A stretch of DNA of 64,000 bases from NCBI RefSeq assembly GCF_001625305.1, contig NW_017802602.1, forward strand, positions 3,821,226-3,885,225, written 5' to 3'. How positions within the stretch are numbered: position 1 is the first letter of the stretch; each line of letters opens with the position of its first letter. Below the pieces are notes generated by a model. That model did not search any database. It was given only the letters and a program-made list of their open reading frames with translations, and was not told where the DNA came from. Positions 1 through 11,506 of this stretch are shown here, in pieces. The position numbers and the translations under genes are program-made. This stretch comes from Branchiostoma belcheri. Taxonomy: Eukaryota; Chordata; Leptocardii; Amphioxiformes; Branchiostomatidae.

Positions 1-68
1 AAGAAAGAAAACAGTAACTCGAGTGACACGATAGATATTGAAAGTACCTGCTATCCAGTTGCTTGAGT

Positions 69-454
69 AACTATTTTCTAGTTATGTATACTCTGAAGTG
101 GTTCACAGTGCATGAGAGAAAAGGCATGTTTGTAGACTTAAATGTCATAATGAAGGTTCTGGTGAGGAACTGATTTAGAGGGTTTTGATATGGGACTGTT
201 TTAACATGTTCAAAAGTGAAGACGGACATACAGCCTTGACTGTTGGTTGAAAAGTGAACTACTCACATCTCGTGCGGCAACTATTTTCTTGTGTATACTC
301 TGAAGTTGTTCAAAGTGCATGAGTGAAATGGCATGTTTGTGGACTAATGTCATAACGAAGCTTTTGGTATGGCACTGATTTACCATGTTTAAAAGCCAAG
401 ATGGACATACAGCCTTGACTGTGGAAAGGGAACTACTCACGTCTCGTGCAGCGA
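69..454. repeat. Two-copy tandem duplication of about 200 bp
   Basis: A unit beginning near 69 is repeated from about 279. Both copies contain in the same order a TATACTCTGAAG block, a GTGCATGAG block, a GGACATACAGCCTTGACTGT block and a CTACTCAC(A/G)TCTCGTGC block. The second copy is about 30 bp shorter. The end of each unit read on the minus strand (GAGA[C/T]GTGAGTAG) resembles a splice donor, so an untranslated minus-strand exon is possible but not supported further. Confidence 0.8.
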
Positions 455-1261
455 CCGCGGCTGAGGACGGAGTAAGCGGCAGGGTAGGCCAGCTGAGCGC
501 AGAGTTAAGCTGCCCCGCAGATCCCTGCTCCAGCGGCAGAGGCAGCGGCCACTTCCACTGAGGCCAGATAATTCGAAACATGGCAAGTTGCGAGAGCTGG
601 TTCCCTGTGTTCATACTCTCCCACACACACACACACAAGAGTCCGCCGTCCGATCGCCCGCTCCGAGCAACGCAACTGTCGTTAGGAGAGCTTTTCTAAC
701 GCACCACAACCACCACCGGTACACTACCAACCAAGGCCGAAAGACAACTGCTCAACAACACTTACAGAGCTCTTGGGAGAAGCACAATGTCTTCGTGCCT
801 GGACCAAATATGGCCTTCTGAAGGGGCTCGGAATGCAGGTTTTATCAGACGGCCTCATCATACTCAGGGAACTAGGAACTAGCCCCGGAGCCATTGGTTA
901 ATAAGCGAGGGATTAGATAGAGCTGGCATCTCCAGCTGGAGTTCTAAACTCACAGGAAACGGGGGACAGTTACACACCAACAAACACTGCCAAACAACGC
1001 ACCCATGGCGTGAAAATGACGCACAAAATGTCTAGTTTGTTTCGTCGGATTCTTTCTGCGTGTTTCTCTGGGGTTCTTATAATAAGACAGCTGACCTGTG
1101 GCTGGTTATGGATACATCTGTGCCCAATCTGCTGTCAAACCTGAGGAGTAACAGCATCGTTTGTACATACCCAGACTCGCAGGACAGATGTCTCAAACCA
1201 AAAGATGACAGACTGCGTAGAACTCTGCGTAGAACAGCCAGCATCCGTTTTTTTTCCGACA
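455..1261. other. No gene recognised; CpG-rich patch at its left end
   Basis: The first 150 bases are GC- and CpG-rich compared with the surroundings and could be a promoter or an untranslated exon. Open frames here on both strands show no recognisable protein family. A short CA run lies near 620-640. Nothing else is seen. Confidence 0.4.
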
Positions 1262-1496
1262 TTTGAAGGATTTTTGCCACTTGTGACAGACAAAAATTTT
1301 TGTCCAATCCGTCCTCTTTGACAAAAATTGGCATGTAAAGATATGGAAAGAAATGCTAAGTGGGTCAAGATTTTAAAATTTTCCTTGGGGTCTCAGCATC
1401 TACCCTGGACCCACCTACATTTGTCGCTCAATATGATGTTACGTCAAACAAAATTGAGATGATGAAAAACAATTCAGGCTAGCCAGAACACTGACA
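1262..1496. repeat. Dispersed repeat, copy 1 (partner at 6700-7010)
   Basis: This stretch shares ordered blocks with 6700-7010: GACAAAAATTGGCATGT, a GATATGGAAAGAAATG-type block, TTACGTCAAACAAAATTGAGA and ATTCAGGCT(A/G)GC(C/T)AGAACACTG. Spacing between blocks differs through small indels. It is probably an old mobile-element fragment of unknown class. Confidence 0.65.
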
Positions 1497-4400
1497 AAAC
1501 TCTTTCATAAGTTCATTGAAATTTACTTCATTTCTGGAATCAAGTTATGCTGTACTGATTTGACTACATGGATGACATTGTCTGGCCATCCCAAAGCATG
1601 CAAAATAAAAAGCCCTGCAAAAAGAAAAGTCACATGCCTTCAGTATGAAATTTATGTAGTCAAGAACACTGAACAAATGACTGAACACTCTGAACATATT
1701 ATGCCAAATGAAAAATTCTTTACTTTTGTTCTTTTCCATTTTCTTCAGACTTAATTCAATTCCTGCTTCCCTTCACCTGGTATCTTCTAAATTTCCTTTC
1801 AACCTGTCATCCTTGAAGCACCTTAAGAAACCGTTGTATGGTCGCAAAAGAAAATTGATGCACACGCGAATGTCATCCATATAATCAAGTCAATGTTGCC
1901 TTACTAAATTCTTCAATTGACAGACATTAGATAAACGATTGTTTCTCTGCATTTCAAACAAGTTCACTCTTGACTCAAGAGATTTGCAACCAAGAATCTT
2001 TGAAATGATAACAAACCGTTGGCACGCAAGGGTTCAAAAACGTCACTGAGAAAATGTAAGGTGTCCTTTCAAGAACACGTCTCTGCAACCACATTTGTAA
2101 GCATTACTGTTTTATGGATCATCAGCCAACCACAAACATTCTTTCTTGGCATGTAGGGATTCAGATATTGCTTGCTGCTTCATTTGAATACAATTATCCG
2201 AGAAAAAATCCATACCGATTGGCCTAGATATTGAACAGTTTATTTCAGTGTACAACAGCATTAGGTGTGTTGTCAATTTTCTTAATAATAGTAATACTAA
2301 TACTGTAGTGATTCTTCATATCATTTTCCCTCCTTTGACAATATTTCATATCCTTTCAAGCTTTAGATTGCAGAATTTCTGTGCTATGATTAAGTACCGT
2401 AAAATAAAACAGCCAATAGCCAATAGAAGGTGACCTAATTTCAACTACAACCTAAAAACTACCCAAACCACACATTGATCTTAGTCTTTTCTATTGCACT
2501 CCTGATTCAAGACCATATGTCGAGGAATTAGTGGTCTTATCCTGGTATACCAACTCATCAATACCATTGAACTGGTCTTAAATCTGGGGTATATGTTTAG
2601 TTCTGTACTTCAGGTTTTCCACAACGATATTACGTACATCCCAGCATGTTCTGACCAACAAAATGCGAGTCGTGGTTACGGTGCACTATCAGCCATTGAG
2701 AAAGCGTTATGCATTGCCTCGATAGATGAGGGTTGTTTTTATGGCTTGCAAACAGGCACTAGTGCAGTGGACACCACTTGTGATTGGGTATTGATAACAA
2801 GAGGGGCCAGGGGTCCTCACATACATGTACATATACCGTATACTATATACTGTACATCTGTAACCAGGAACTTATATCTTTCAACTGACCTTTTTGGTAA
2901 AAGGCATCCGACACAATTCCTGGTTGGTTAAACAAAAAATATTCTGGATTAAGAAATCTGTCGGTTATTGACATTTACTACCATTTCTTGGCACATTTTC
3001 TGCATATTTCGTACTAGTAGGAGGAAGTGTTTGACTTTGAAATAGCCCAAAAGCAAACTCCATGAGGCATATCTTTATTTGTTGGGTATCAACAATAAAT
3101 ACAGCTAAAACAAGCCTGCAATACAAAACAGGCAACTGTTTTCCAATGTCAGCAAGATCGCATTTTTTCCTCATAGATATCTGTGTGCTACGGAATAATA
3201 GGATCGATTCAACTTACTACACTAAAAGAATGACCAGAAAATTGACTTGAAAATCCATTTTTGCCCTTTTAAACAGAAACCGTTGATCCCTTGTTGTGTT
3301 TTGTTGGAAATTGGGTATTACATGCTCTGTTTGATATCTAAAGATGGTGCCACACCCCTGCAATTAAATTCAAAGGTCCCATATTTCATGTGGACAGTTT
3401 GGACCAACCATGGTCTTATAAATACACAAACACAAACATGCGCATATACACACATAAACACACAATACAAACACACTCTCACACATTCAAACACATACAT
3501 CTGTGGTAGAAATGCTTTTTTTCAGTGTCCTGCAAAATTCTATCTAAATTTTCTTCTCCAATTTTGAAATTCTGAAAATTTTACACAAGCCTCCATACTA
3601 CAACCTTATTTATATCATATTTAAAAGTGATGCATACAGGATTGCACATGTACATACGCACACAAACACACACACACAGTCAGACACATATTTCACTACC
3701 AGCCCTGGGTTGTCGGATATTTTGGCTCTGGTCGTAAACCTAGTTCTACAAGAGGATTTCAAAGCTGACATTTTGAACTTGAGCAGATAGCCTGAAGCCC
3801 TGTACGTCAAGCACACTGGTTAACAACTTCCAGATGGTAAACTGACAGCAGAGATACCGGTAGTTCATTATAATGTGGCTCAGGTGCTGGAAAACAGGAA
3901 TAACCTAAGGAATAACCATGTAAATACTATTGAGACTGAGCTCCAAATATATATATTTATATCATACCCGGGCCGCGATAACGTTCGATAACGGGTTCTG
4001 GACCGGGCCGTACTTAACGGTACAGCCCAGGCTCCATGGCTTCCATAGAACGATTCGAACCCGTTTTGCCCAAACTGCGTGCGCCGCTTTCGAAAATTCG
4101 AATACAGAATCCGGACGTTAGAATTGATGTTGTTGCATTTTAGGGTTTAGTGGCACCAACTTTTGGCTCATCTTGCATTGAAAGGCGCGTATTCTTGGCT
4201 AGGTATGACATAAATAAAATACAACACAGGGTATTCCCCATCACCCTTGGTTCCGGCCCTCCCGCAACTCGGATCGCCCTCCGGCCTGCGGCATACATAA
4301 CACCACAAAAAAAATCTAGGTACACTCAAACACTAAGCGAAAATGTACTATCAAAAGCATTTATTGTGTGATACATAAAAATGTGTGGATAAAATTAAAA

Positions 4401-4997
4401 AATAAATGGCAGTGTAGATGTACGCTTGAGCTGATAAATGCAAATCAAGGACACCAAGATGACAGTCATCACCTGCCCAGTGAATAATAAAGGAAGTCAG
4501 TGAGTGAAAACACTCTATTGTCAAGTCACACCCACTTAGTCATGATGAACCATTCCAATTAGAGATAGTAACGTGGGTGTGGTCTACTATAGCATAACAA
4601 TGCTTTAATAGACTTGGATATAACTTAGAGTTCATTCACATCAGTGGACTAATGTGTTTGGAATTCTTCTTGTTGCTTTGAGTAAGATCAAAACATTTTT
4701 TCCACTGCATTAGCCAAAGCTAGCCTGGAGCCCATCCTGTTCTAGCTTCAGTTTTGCTCCCTTGATGGCTTCTTTGCAGAATAGTCTGTCCCCATTGAAC
4801 CGTTTGGTCCTTACTAAGTTACATCCTACATTATTTTAGAAAATATTTCTCAGAATCGTGAAGCAGGGCAACAGGAACTTTGAAACGCTTCTTTGAACAC
4901 CGTTACCATGTCGATATGAGGACCATGTGACTCAGAGCCAATCAGACCTCTGACATTTATTTTGTGCTGATATTCAAATGCAAAGTCGTTGCCAGAC
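1497..4997. other. Gene-poor spacer
   Basis: No exon is recognised. At about 1868-1903 there is a degraded copy of the terminal inverted repeat of the 29.1-29.5 kb element (GTCATCCATATAATCAAGTC type). CA-rich simple sequence lies at about 3420-3500 and 3655-3690. A GC-rich block at about 3965-4300 contains short open frames with no family resemblance. The rest is AT-rich. Confidence 0.5.
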
Positions 4998-5087
4998 TAC
5001 TGTAAATTCATTTATTTTTATGGTGGATACTGGATAGGTCAAGCAAAGACCACGAAAACCACCGTGAACATTTCATGATTTACAATA
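4998..5087. repeat. Short inverted-repeat element (TACTGTAAAT family)
   Basis: The element starts with TACTGTAAATTCATTTATTT and ends with ATTTCATGATTTACAATA, which are imperfect inverted complements, with an internal CACCGTGAACATTTC block. The same ends and the internal (C)ACCGCGAA-type block recur at about 5650-5750, 7733-7837, 10080-10233, 11127-11506, 13396-13497, 19733-19888, 29800-29870 and 33138-33300. This fits a non-autonomous DNA element (MITE) family. The class is inferred. Confidence 0.6.
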
Positions 5088-6690
5088 TTCTGCGAGGGAA
5101 GCTATCGAAGAGCTAGAAAAGGGTCTATGCAAGGCTATGTCAAAGGGGGCCACCAAGGGAATATCAAACGTATCTAGTTAGGCAAAGTCTGGGGCAAACA
5201 TGTACCCAGTCCCAAGGATGTACAGAGTTAGGCAAAACATCTGGACTGACAGTAGTACAAGGGTTAGTTAGGCAAGTATTGTTGTTGCCCAAATTTGGGC
5301 GGCTTGCCATGTAATGAGGACCACATTTCCTCAACCATGGGATTCAAAATAACCTACACAGGAAAAATACTGCCATTTTGTTTACATTTTAAGTAAAATA
5401 CAGTGGCATCTACATGTATCTCACTAGTGAGGGATATCTTTATCTCAATAGCAATGATCTATTTTCATGAAGGACTGAGTGATAGATTCTAACAGAAACG
5501 TAGATATCTCTATGACCATTAATGTTGACATGCTCCGAATGATCAGTGGTGATATGAAAAATACTGTCAATTCAGTAATTTTCACAGGGACTTAGTTTCG
5601 CTATGAAGGGAGGTTTTGTGGTATTTGAAGTTTGCAGTTAAAATAATACAGCATTACGGTAGTAATACAGTAAAAATCCGTATTTGCACTGGAGAGGTCA
5701 CAGTGAAAATTACACCACCATGAACCTTTCAAGATTTTACAGTATACAGATTTCAAATAAACATGTTATGTAAGTCCACAAGTTATATCAATAAACACTA
5801 CAATCATCAATACTTTCCTACATGTTAAATACTGTATCATAATCTCCACATCAAGCAATTACTGCTGTCATTCTTGCAAGACTGCCTTCTTTGAACCCGC
5901 CAGACTGTTTCATATTAAGAAACACTACACAAGCATTCTACCATGTCTACTCTACAGCAATGTCTTTCAAGTTAATCTCGGAATCCGTTTGACTTTACCA
6001 TGAATTGCTTTCTGGTATATCAATGAATTTATCTACTGTAGTTATGATATGTATTAACTATTATATAATACTAATATGTATATGCAGAGGGTTTTTCTAA
6101 ACCAGGAAATAAGGACGCTACTCCCTCATGTAACCAGCCAGCACTCCCATATCAATTTTCAGATTGAACCCTAACTTTAAGTGGTTAAATACCCAACATT
6201 AAGTCTCTCAAAATGTAGGCAGCCTCCAAAAGAAACAAAGTAATTCATAATAGTACATTAGCCACAAAGCGTAAAGTCGTAATCAGCTCTGAGACTTTAA
6301 CGTAATTCGTAATCGGCAGCGAAAATTTTGTGTAATTCGTAATCACTGCCCCCCCCCTCCCCCATGCTGGACTTTATGTACATGTAAGGAGGAAGAAATT
6401 GAAGAAAGGGAATAAGATAACCTTTTCTGAGACCTTTAACCTAACTTCTTATCAGTATCAGACGCTGTTACCACTTATGTAGTACAACTACTGGCAAGGG
6501 CAAGGGGTTTCTCACAATTTTTAATATGATCCATACATACAAAATTCTTAGCAGTGCAGGTAAAATTTGTCTGATGAAACCATGTTTTCGGAATTTTCAA
6601 TTTTACCTGTACCAGTGCAGGTATGCAGAAAAAATGTAATATCGAGCCCTGGCTACAGTGTTCTAGCCAGCGTCTGCCTTTCTGTCATTT
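5088..6690. other. Gene-poor spacer with MITE-like fragments
   Basis: A second TACTGTAAAT-family element lies at about 5650-5750 (TACAGTAAAAATC near its start, GATTTTACAGTATA at its end). The short string AGTTAGGCAA recurs four times between 5175 and 5275. A CGTAATTCGTAATC string is repeated at about 6300-6345, followed by a C-run. No exon is recognised. Confidence 0.5.
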
Positions 6691-6699
6691 AACGGAATT

Positions 6700-7010
6700 T
6701 TGCTGCTCATGGCGGACAAAAATGATGCCCAATTCATCATCGATGCATCTTTGATGGACAAAATTGGCATGTTGACTCGTTGAGATATGAAGAGAGATGT
6801 CGTTCAACTACGCCTGGTCTACCAGCAAAATTTACCCCTCAGAACAAAGGAAGTAGTGCTTCAGACACAGGGTCAAAATTTCCAAATTTCCCGGGGGAAG
6901 CATCGATATCACTCCCGTAAGATTGTTGCCTTGGGCGCTCGACATGATATCATTACGTCAAACAAAATTGAGAAGACAGACAAAAAATTCAGGCTGGCTA
7001 GAACACTGGT
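6700..7010. repeat. Dispersed repeat, copy 2 (partner at 1262-1496)
   Basis: See copy 1. The strongest shared block is ATTACGTCAAACAAAATTGA followed about 15 bases later by AATTCAGGCTGGCTAGAACA. Both copies lie in the same orientation, about 5.4 kb apart. Confidence 0.65.
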
Positions 7011-7074
7011 TTTCAGTATGATCTATAGTTGCTAAATTCTGAGTAGAACAGGTAAAATTTGTCTGGCCAGGGGT

Positions 7075-7280
7075 CTCCCCAGAAATTCTTAGGGCAGAGG
7101 TGCTCCCTAATCGGTCGATAAAAAATCAGCAAATTTCCATGAAAATCCTAAGAGAAAACCCTATATTTGAACATTTTGGGAGTGGTACCAATATTTTGGG
7201 GAGAGGGTATTGATAATTGTAGTGTTTATTAATATAAATAAAGCACCCTTGCTTTATTGCCTGGGGAGAGCCCTGTAGAC
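7075..7280. repeat. Dispersed repeat with partner at 12473-12612
   Basis: Shared ordered blocks are AGAAATTCT(T/G)AGGG, AGAGGTGCT(C/T)CCTAATC, AAAATCAGC, TAAGAGAAAACCCTA, TTTGAACATTT(T/C)GGGAG and TTGC(C/T)TGGGGAGAGCCCT. This copy carries an extra AT-rich stretch absent from the 12.5-kb copy. It is likely a fragment of an unclassified mobile element. Confidence 0.65.
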
Positions 7281-7732
7281 TGGTGAAGGTAATTTTTAAT
7301 CAATGTTACCTACACCAGGCAGGTATACTGAAAAAAGGTTTTCGAGCCCTGTACCGTATCCTTAGCACATACGTCAATGTTGTACCCATGCTGCTACGAT
7401 TCACTCCACACCCTTATATGTGCAGCAGTGTGTGACATGTAGGACAAGGATTACATGTCTGGCCAGAGATGGCGTCTACAGTATATACACAGGAAGACAT
7501 CCATCCTTTTACAGGCATTTACCATGAAGACGCCTCTCTTCTTTGTTTATAATCTTAACCCAGAGGCATACATATATCTCCAACAACTTCTAGGTCAGGA
7601 CCCAATTCGTGGAAATCAATTTTGTGAACTACTGTGTATCGTCAAATATTTGAGGTGGTTTTATTTGCACGGCGACCTTTCTACAGCAAAGTCTTGACAC
7701 CGCGAATCTGTGTTTCCGGTTTAGACTACTAC

Positions 7733-7837
7733 TATACCGTAGAATCGATTCAACCGTGAACTTAACGCACCGTGAGAACCCTCTTTCTCCCTGTAGCACG
7801 CAATTAAGTTCCCACGAAAATAAATGAACTTACAGTA
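7733..7837. repeat. TACTGTAAAT-family inverted-repeat element
   Basis: Begins with a GTAGAATCGATTCAACCGTGAAC block and ends with CGAAAATAAATGAACTTACAGTA, the inverse of the TACTGTAAAT start seen at 4998. It sits next to the minisatellite that begins at 7961. Confidence 0.5.
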
Positions 7838-7960
7838 TGTCTAAGTGGGTCGGGAAGAGCAAGGCATGAATCAAATTTCCTCTCCAAATCCCTTGGAAAA
7901 ATCAACAACAAATCTTGACTTTCCAATACCCTTGCCCCAGGCTGTTAGAAAGTAGGGGTC

Positions 7961-8236
7961 CCCTACGCTATGATTTGTACCCCCTATGCCGTGATTTAGA
8001 CCCCCTATGCTGTGATTTGGACCCCCTGTGCTGTGATTTGGACCCCCTATGCTGTGATTTGGACCCCCTACGCCATGATTTGGACCCCCTATGCCGTGAT
8101 TTAGACCCCCTATGCTGTGATTTGGACCCCCTATGCCGTGATTTGGACCCCCTAGCTGTGATTTGGACCCCCTATGCCGTGATTTGGACCCCCTAGCTGT
8201 GATTTGGACCCCCTACGCTGTGATTTAGCCCCCTAC
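7961..8236. repeat. 21-bp minisatellite, about 13 copies
   Basis: The unit is CCCTATGC(T/C)GTGATTTGGACC with substitutions (TATGCC, TACGCC, TTAGACC). Two units are one base short (CCCTAGCTG). Because the period is a multiple of three, most of the array is open in one frame and encodes an apparent DLDPLCR(C)-type repeat. The single-base deletions break that frame, so I read it as a non-coding minisatellite. Confidence 0.9.
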
Positions 8237-8421
8237 ACTTATCTTTCAAGCAGCGTAGCTTGGGATGTTCCTTTTTTAGGAGAACCCTGTGACCCTTCAG
8301 AAATCTTTTGAAAAATCTTTTGAAAAATTAAAATTTAACTTTAAAATAAAGCTATAACCTCTACTTCCAGCTGAATCCCCAGTCAGTATTTGAGACCTTT
8401 GACCTGTCAGTCAACCTTCCC

Positions 8422-9736
8422 CCTACCCATATATTAACGGATTACCAGCATGGATTCAGAGCCAAATGATCCACAGAAACACAGCTTATACTAACAGTCC
8501 ATGACATAGCTGGCGCACTAAACAGTAAACGGCAGGTAGATTTAGCAATACTTGATTTCACTAAAGCCTTTGATAAAGTCCCCCATGGCAGGCTCATCTC
8601 AAAACTGGAGTATTATGGAATCCAAGGCCCTACGCTGAATTGGTTAAAGGCTTTCCTGACCAACAGGGAGCAAACAGTAGTGGTTGAAGGGAAGGCGTCG
8701 GCTCCAGTTAAAGTAGCGTCTGGGGTCCCTCAAGGAACCGTCCTGGGGCCATTGCTCTTTCTCTTGTATATAAATGACCTACCAGATCAGCTTGACTCAA
8801 ATGTGAGGTTATTTGCCGATGACTGTCTATTGTATGTAGAGCTTTCTACACAGACCGACTCACAACTTCTCCAAAAAGACCTGAACACCCTGGAAGAATG
8901 GCAAAGCAAATGGCTCATGCAGTTTAATCCCGAAAAATGCTACATTATGCACATAACAAACAAACGAACACCACATGCAACTAGCTACCAGTTTTGTGGT
9001 CAGGCTTTAGCAACCACAAAAATCCATCCGTATCTGGGCGTCACGCTGACAAGCGGACTGAAGTGGGGTGCACATGTTAATAATATCACAACTAAGGCGA
9101 AACAGACATTGGGAGTGATTAAACGTAATCTGTGGGCATGTCCAACGAGAGTAAAATCACTTGCATACACGTCACTTGTAAGACCGAACCTAGAATACGC
9201 TGCGACAGTATGGGATCCATATACAAAGAAAGACAAAGACAAATTGGAAAGGGTACAGAATCAAGCTGCAAGATTCTGTATGAACAACTATGTAAGAGGT
9301 GCTAGTGTCACGGAAATGAAAAGAAACCTACAATGGACCTCACTTGAAGACAGAAGAAAGATGTCTAGACTATGCATGATGTACAAAATGACTAATAAAC
9401 TGGTGGATGTCCCAACTACTAAGTACCTAATACCAGCTCAGAAGAGAACAAGAAATAGCCACGCATTCAAGTACCAGAGTTATCAACCAAGGATTGAGGT
9501 GTTCAAGAATTCATTCTTTCCTAGAACTATCGCAGAGTGGAACTCACTGTCACCAAGTACAGTAGGGGCACTGTCAATAGATAGCTTTAAACAATGTCTA
9601 GAGCTAGAAGTTCAAGGGTTAGGTGTAACAAGTCGATCGGTGTAATATAGCCAGCTGCCGCCGCGCCGCGTGCCTGCGAAGCTGGTGTGTTACGCCGAAA
9701 GGCGGTTATACCGGCTATACAGATACAGATACAGAT
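8422..9736 (+). mobile_element. 5'-truncated CR1-like non-LTR retrotransposon (reverse transcriptase)
   Basis: The frame runs from about 8425 to the stop at 9643-9645 and encodes the middle and C-terminal part of a non-LTR reverse transcriptase. Visible are a DYQHGFR block, AILDFTKAFDKVPHGRL (first catalytic Asp), SGVPQGTVLGPLLFLLYIND and the catalytic FADD at 8812-8823, then the thumb region and the C-terminal VRPNLEYAATVWDPYTKKD block typical of CR1/Jockey-type elements. The endonuclease domain is missing, and an in-frame TGA at 8467-8469 replaces the expected Arg/Ser after GFRAK, so the copy is dead. The 3' tail after the stop is GC-rich and ends in a (AGATAC)n run at about 9719-9736, as expected for a CR1-like 3' end. 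A reversed fragment of the same tail lies at 49771-49817. Confidence 0.9.
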
Positions 9737-10079
9737 GTGCTGTCAACCACCGTGAAGATTTCAAAATGTACAGTGTGAAAAGAAAAAAGGGCTCTTTTCA
9801 ATCTGTGATCTGCTGACAACAGACCATTAACCAGTGGTGGAAATGTTACGATAACAAATCATTAAGACAGGCAGCATCTTCATTAACTGTCTGGCCATTA
9901 ATTAAGGATGACCTTGTGAAATTGGGTGTGACAAGACAAGACAAGAGGGGTTGCAGTGTGTATGATAGAAATGTCAGGTCCCTGAGCCACCAATCAGAAT
10001 GCTTGGAAGAGTCATGTGACAAAATTTGACCAATTGCAGCCATTGTAACAGAAAAGTCCCAGGTATACATCGATACACA
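9737..10079. other. Spacer with MITE fragment
   Basis: A partial TACTGTAAAT-family end (ACCACCGTGAAGATTTCAAA) directly follows the retrotransposon tail at about 9746-9780. Nothing else is seen. Confidence 0.4.
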
Positions 10080-10233
10080 TTTTTTCAATGTTTTAAGTTT
10101 ACGATTGAAACACCGTAGTACGGTCTTGATACATCGGAAACATTTATTCGCTGTGTCGCAAATTTTCGGTGGCGGGGTAACACCATGAAAACAAAACCAT
10201 CGCGAACATTTTAAAATGTACAGTATTATACTA
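10080..10233. repeat. TACTGTAAAT-family inverted-repeat element
   Basis: The right end CATCGCGAACATTTTAAAAT followed by GTACAGTAT matches the right ends of the other copies. The internal block includes TCGCAAATTTTCGGTGGCGG. The left end is degraded. Confidence 0.45.
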
Positions 10234-10420
10234 TACAAACCCTAGGAGTTTACATGTAGCTCTGCGTGCTAAAACACACTGACCTGTACATGCCACTTAG
10301 GTACAGTTTGTATTGGGACTGGGTAGGTTTGTTTTTGATTTGGGTTGGTTTGAGTTTTCAGGGAACCGGTTGAGGGGCATCACTCAAACATTTAGACTTG
10401 AACTTGGAGTAGCTAGCACC

Positions 10421-10518
10421 TTATCTCCAAGCAGATATTGGGTGGAAAGTTTCCTGACTAGCTGGTTAAAGGACTGTGAGACATTACAATAGTCCACCAA
10501 ACATCTGCTTGGAGATAA
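10421..10518. repeat. 98-bp hairpin element with 26-bp inverted repeats
   Basis: The left arm is TTATCTCCAAGCAGATATTG plus GGTGGA. The right arm is its inverse, differing at two or three positions. The same terminal string (TTATCTCCAAGCAGATGTCC) recurs alone at about 24443 and, shorter, at about 27951. This suggests a dispersed DNA-transposon or MITE terminus. Confidence 0.7.
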
Positions 10519-11126
10519 GCTAGAGCCCATATGTAGTAAGTTACCTTTTGACACACTGAAAAATGGACAGAAGCATTCTACAAATGGCCAGGGATGGACA
10601 ACACAGAGGCTGAGCATGGGGTCTAAACAAAGCTTGTTTTTGGAGAATATACATGTATATAGGCTGAAAATAGTTTTTCTAGAATACCCATCCTGACCCC
10701 CACCTAAAAAGCATTTCTGGCTCTACTCCAGAAAAAAGTATAGAATCCAGGTTTGACCTATGTTTCAATTAGAACCAGATTCTTTTCTCTTAATTTCGCA
10801 ACTTCTCAAAGCAGAGCAACTTCCAAATCCCATTTGAGTGGTACAAATCTTAACACTAGCCACATGGTCACACTAGCAAGGTCCTAAATGTTCCCAAAAA
10901 CGTTCAGATGATTTGTACCAGCCCGAAGATGTCAGTTGACACCAGTGGGATAGCGTGTTTAGGGTTAGTCAGTCTCACTGGCCTGTTACACCCACACCAC
11001 AACCCTATAAGGGCAGGGCTCCATCTAACAACCGGCTCCTAAGTTGACAGAGACCTGCAGCTAGTAGGTAAACAACGAGTCATTACTGTCCACATCCAAT
11101 GATACATAACCCCAGAAGAATTTCAT
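10519..11126. other. No gene recognised
   Basis: Mixed-composition spacer. No exon, family-like frame or strong repeat is seen. Confidence 0.4.
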
Positions 11127-11506
11127 TACTGTAAATGCATTTGGTTTTGCAGTCTCTTCATTTTGCAGAGCAAAGAAAAAGGAGAGGTTTTTACCGTGTT
11201 TGAAAGTTCGCGGTTGAGATGATTCCGTGGTACAAAATGCATATTCGCGGTGTTATGGAGCTTGTTAATATCTGGGTTGTACAGTTACTGTACTGTTTTT
11301 ATAGTTTTTGTAAATATATGATATTTTGACATTTTATCATGTAAATATCAATGCCATTCAGGCAACATTGTATGTCATGTTTGTCTGTTATGTTTGGTAT
11401 CTTTTTAATAAAGAATTGAGAATTGAGAATTGTTATACTTCCGCGGTAAGGCTAAGAGGTCACCGCAAAAATTAAAACCTGCACAAACATTTCATGATTT
11501 ACAGTA
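11127..11506. repeat. TACTGTAAAT-family element interrupted by a second insertion
   Basis: The left part (11127-11256) begins TACTGTAAATGCATTTGG and contains AAGTTCGCGGTTGAGATGAT. The right part (11431-11506) contains GTCACCGCAAAAATTAAAAC and ends CATGATTTACAGTA. Between them lies the 174-bp insertion described in the next entry. Confidence 0.65.
11257..11430 (+). mobile_element. 3' fragment of a non-LTR retroelement nested in a MITE
   Basis: The insert is flanked on both sides by TGTTAT (11251-11256 and 11431-11436), a candidate target-site duplication. It ends with a TTTAATAAAG signal followed by a GAATTGA repeat, an organisation typical of the 3' end of a 5'-truncated non-LTR element. No coding sequence remains. 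Confidence 0.6.

Noticed and set aside
210..638. 142-codon minus-strand frame
   Set aside because: It spans the duplicated unit and the CpG-rich patch but matches no family. The recurring AARDVSSSL peptide simply reflects the tandem duplication.
2593..2931. 112-codon plus-strand frame
   Set aside because: No recognisable domain and no flanking splice or promoter signals. Composition is like the surrounding spacer.
7915..8196. 93-codon frame with DLDPLCR repeats
   Set aside because: Translation of the 21-bp minisatellite. The frame is broken by one-base deletions in two units.
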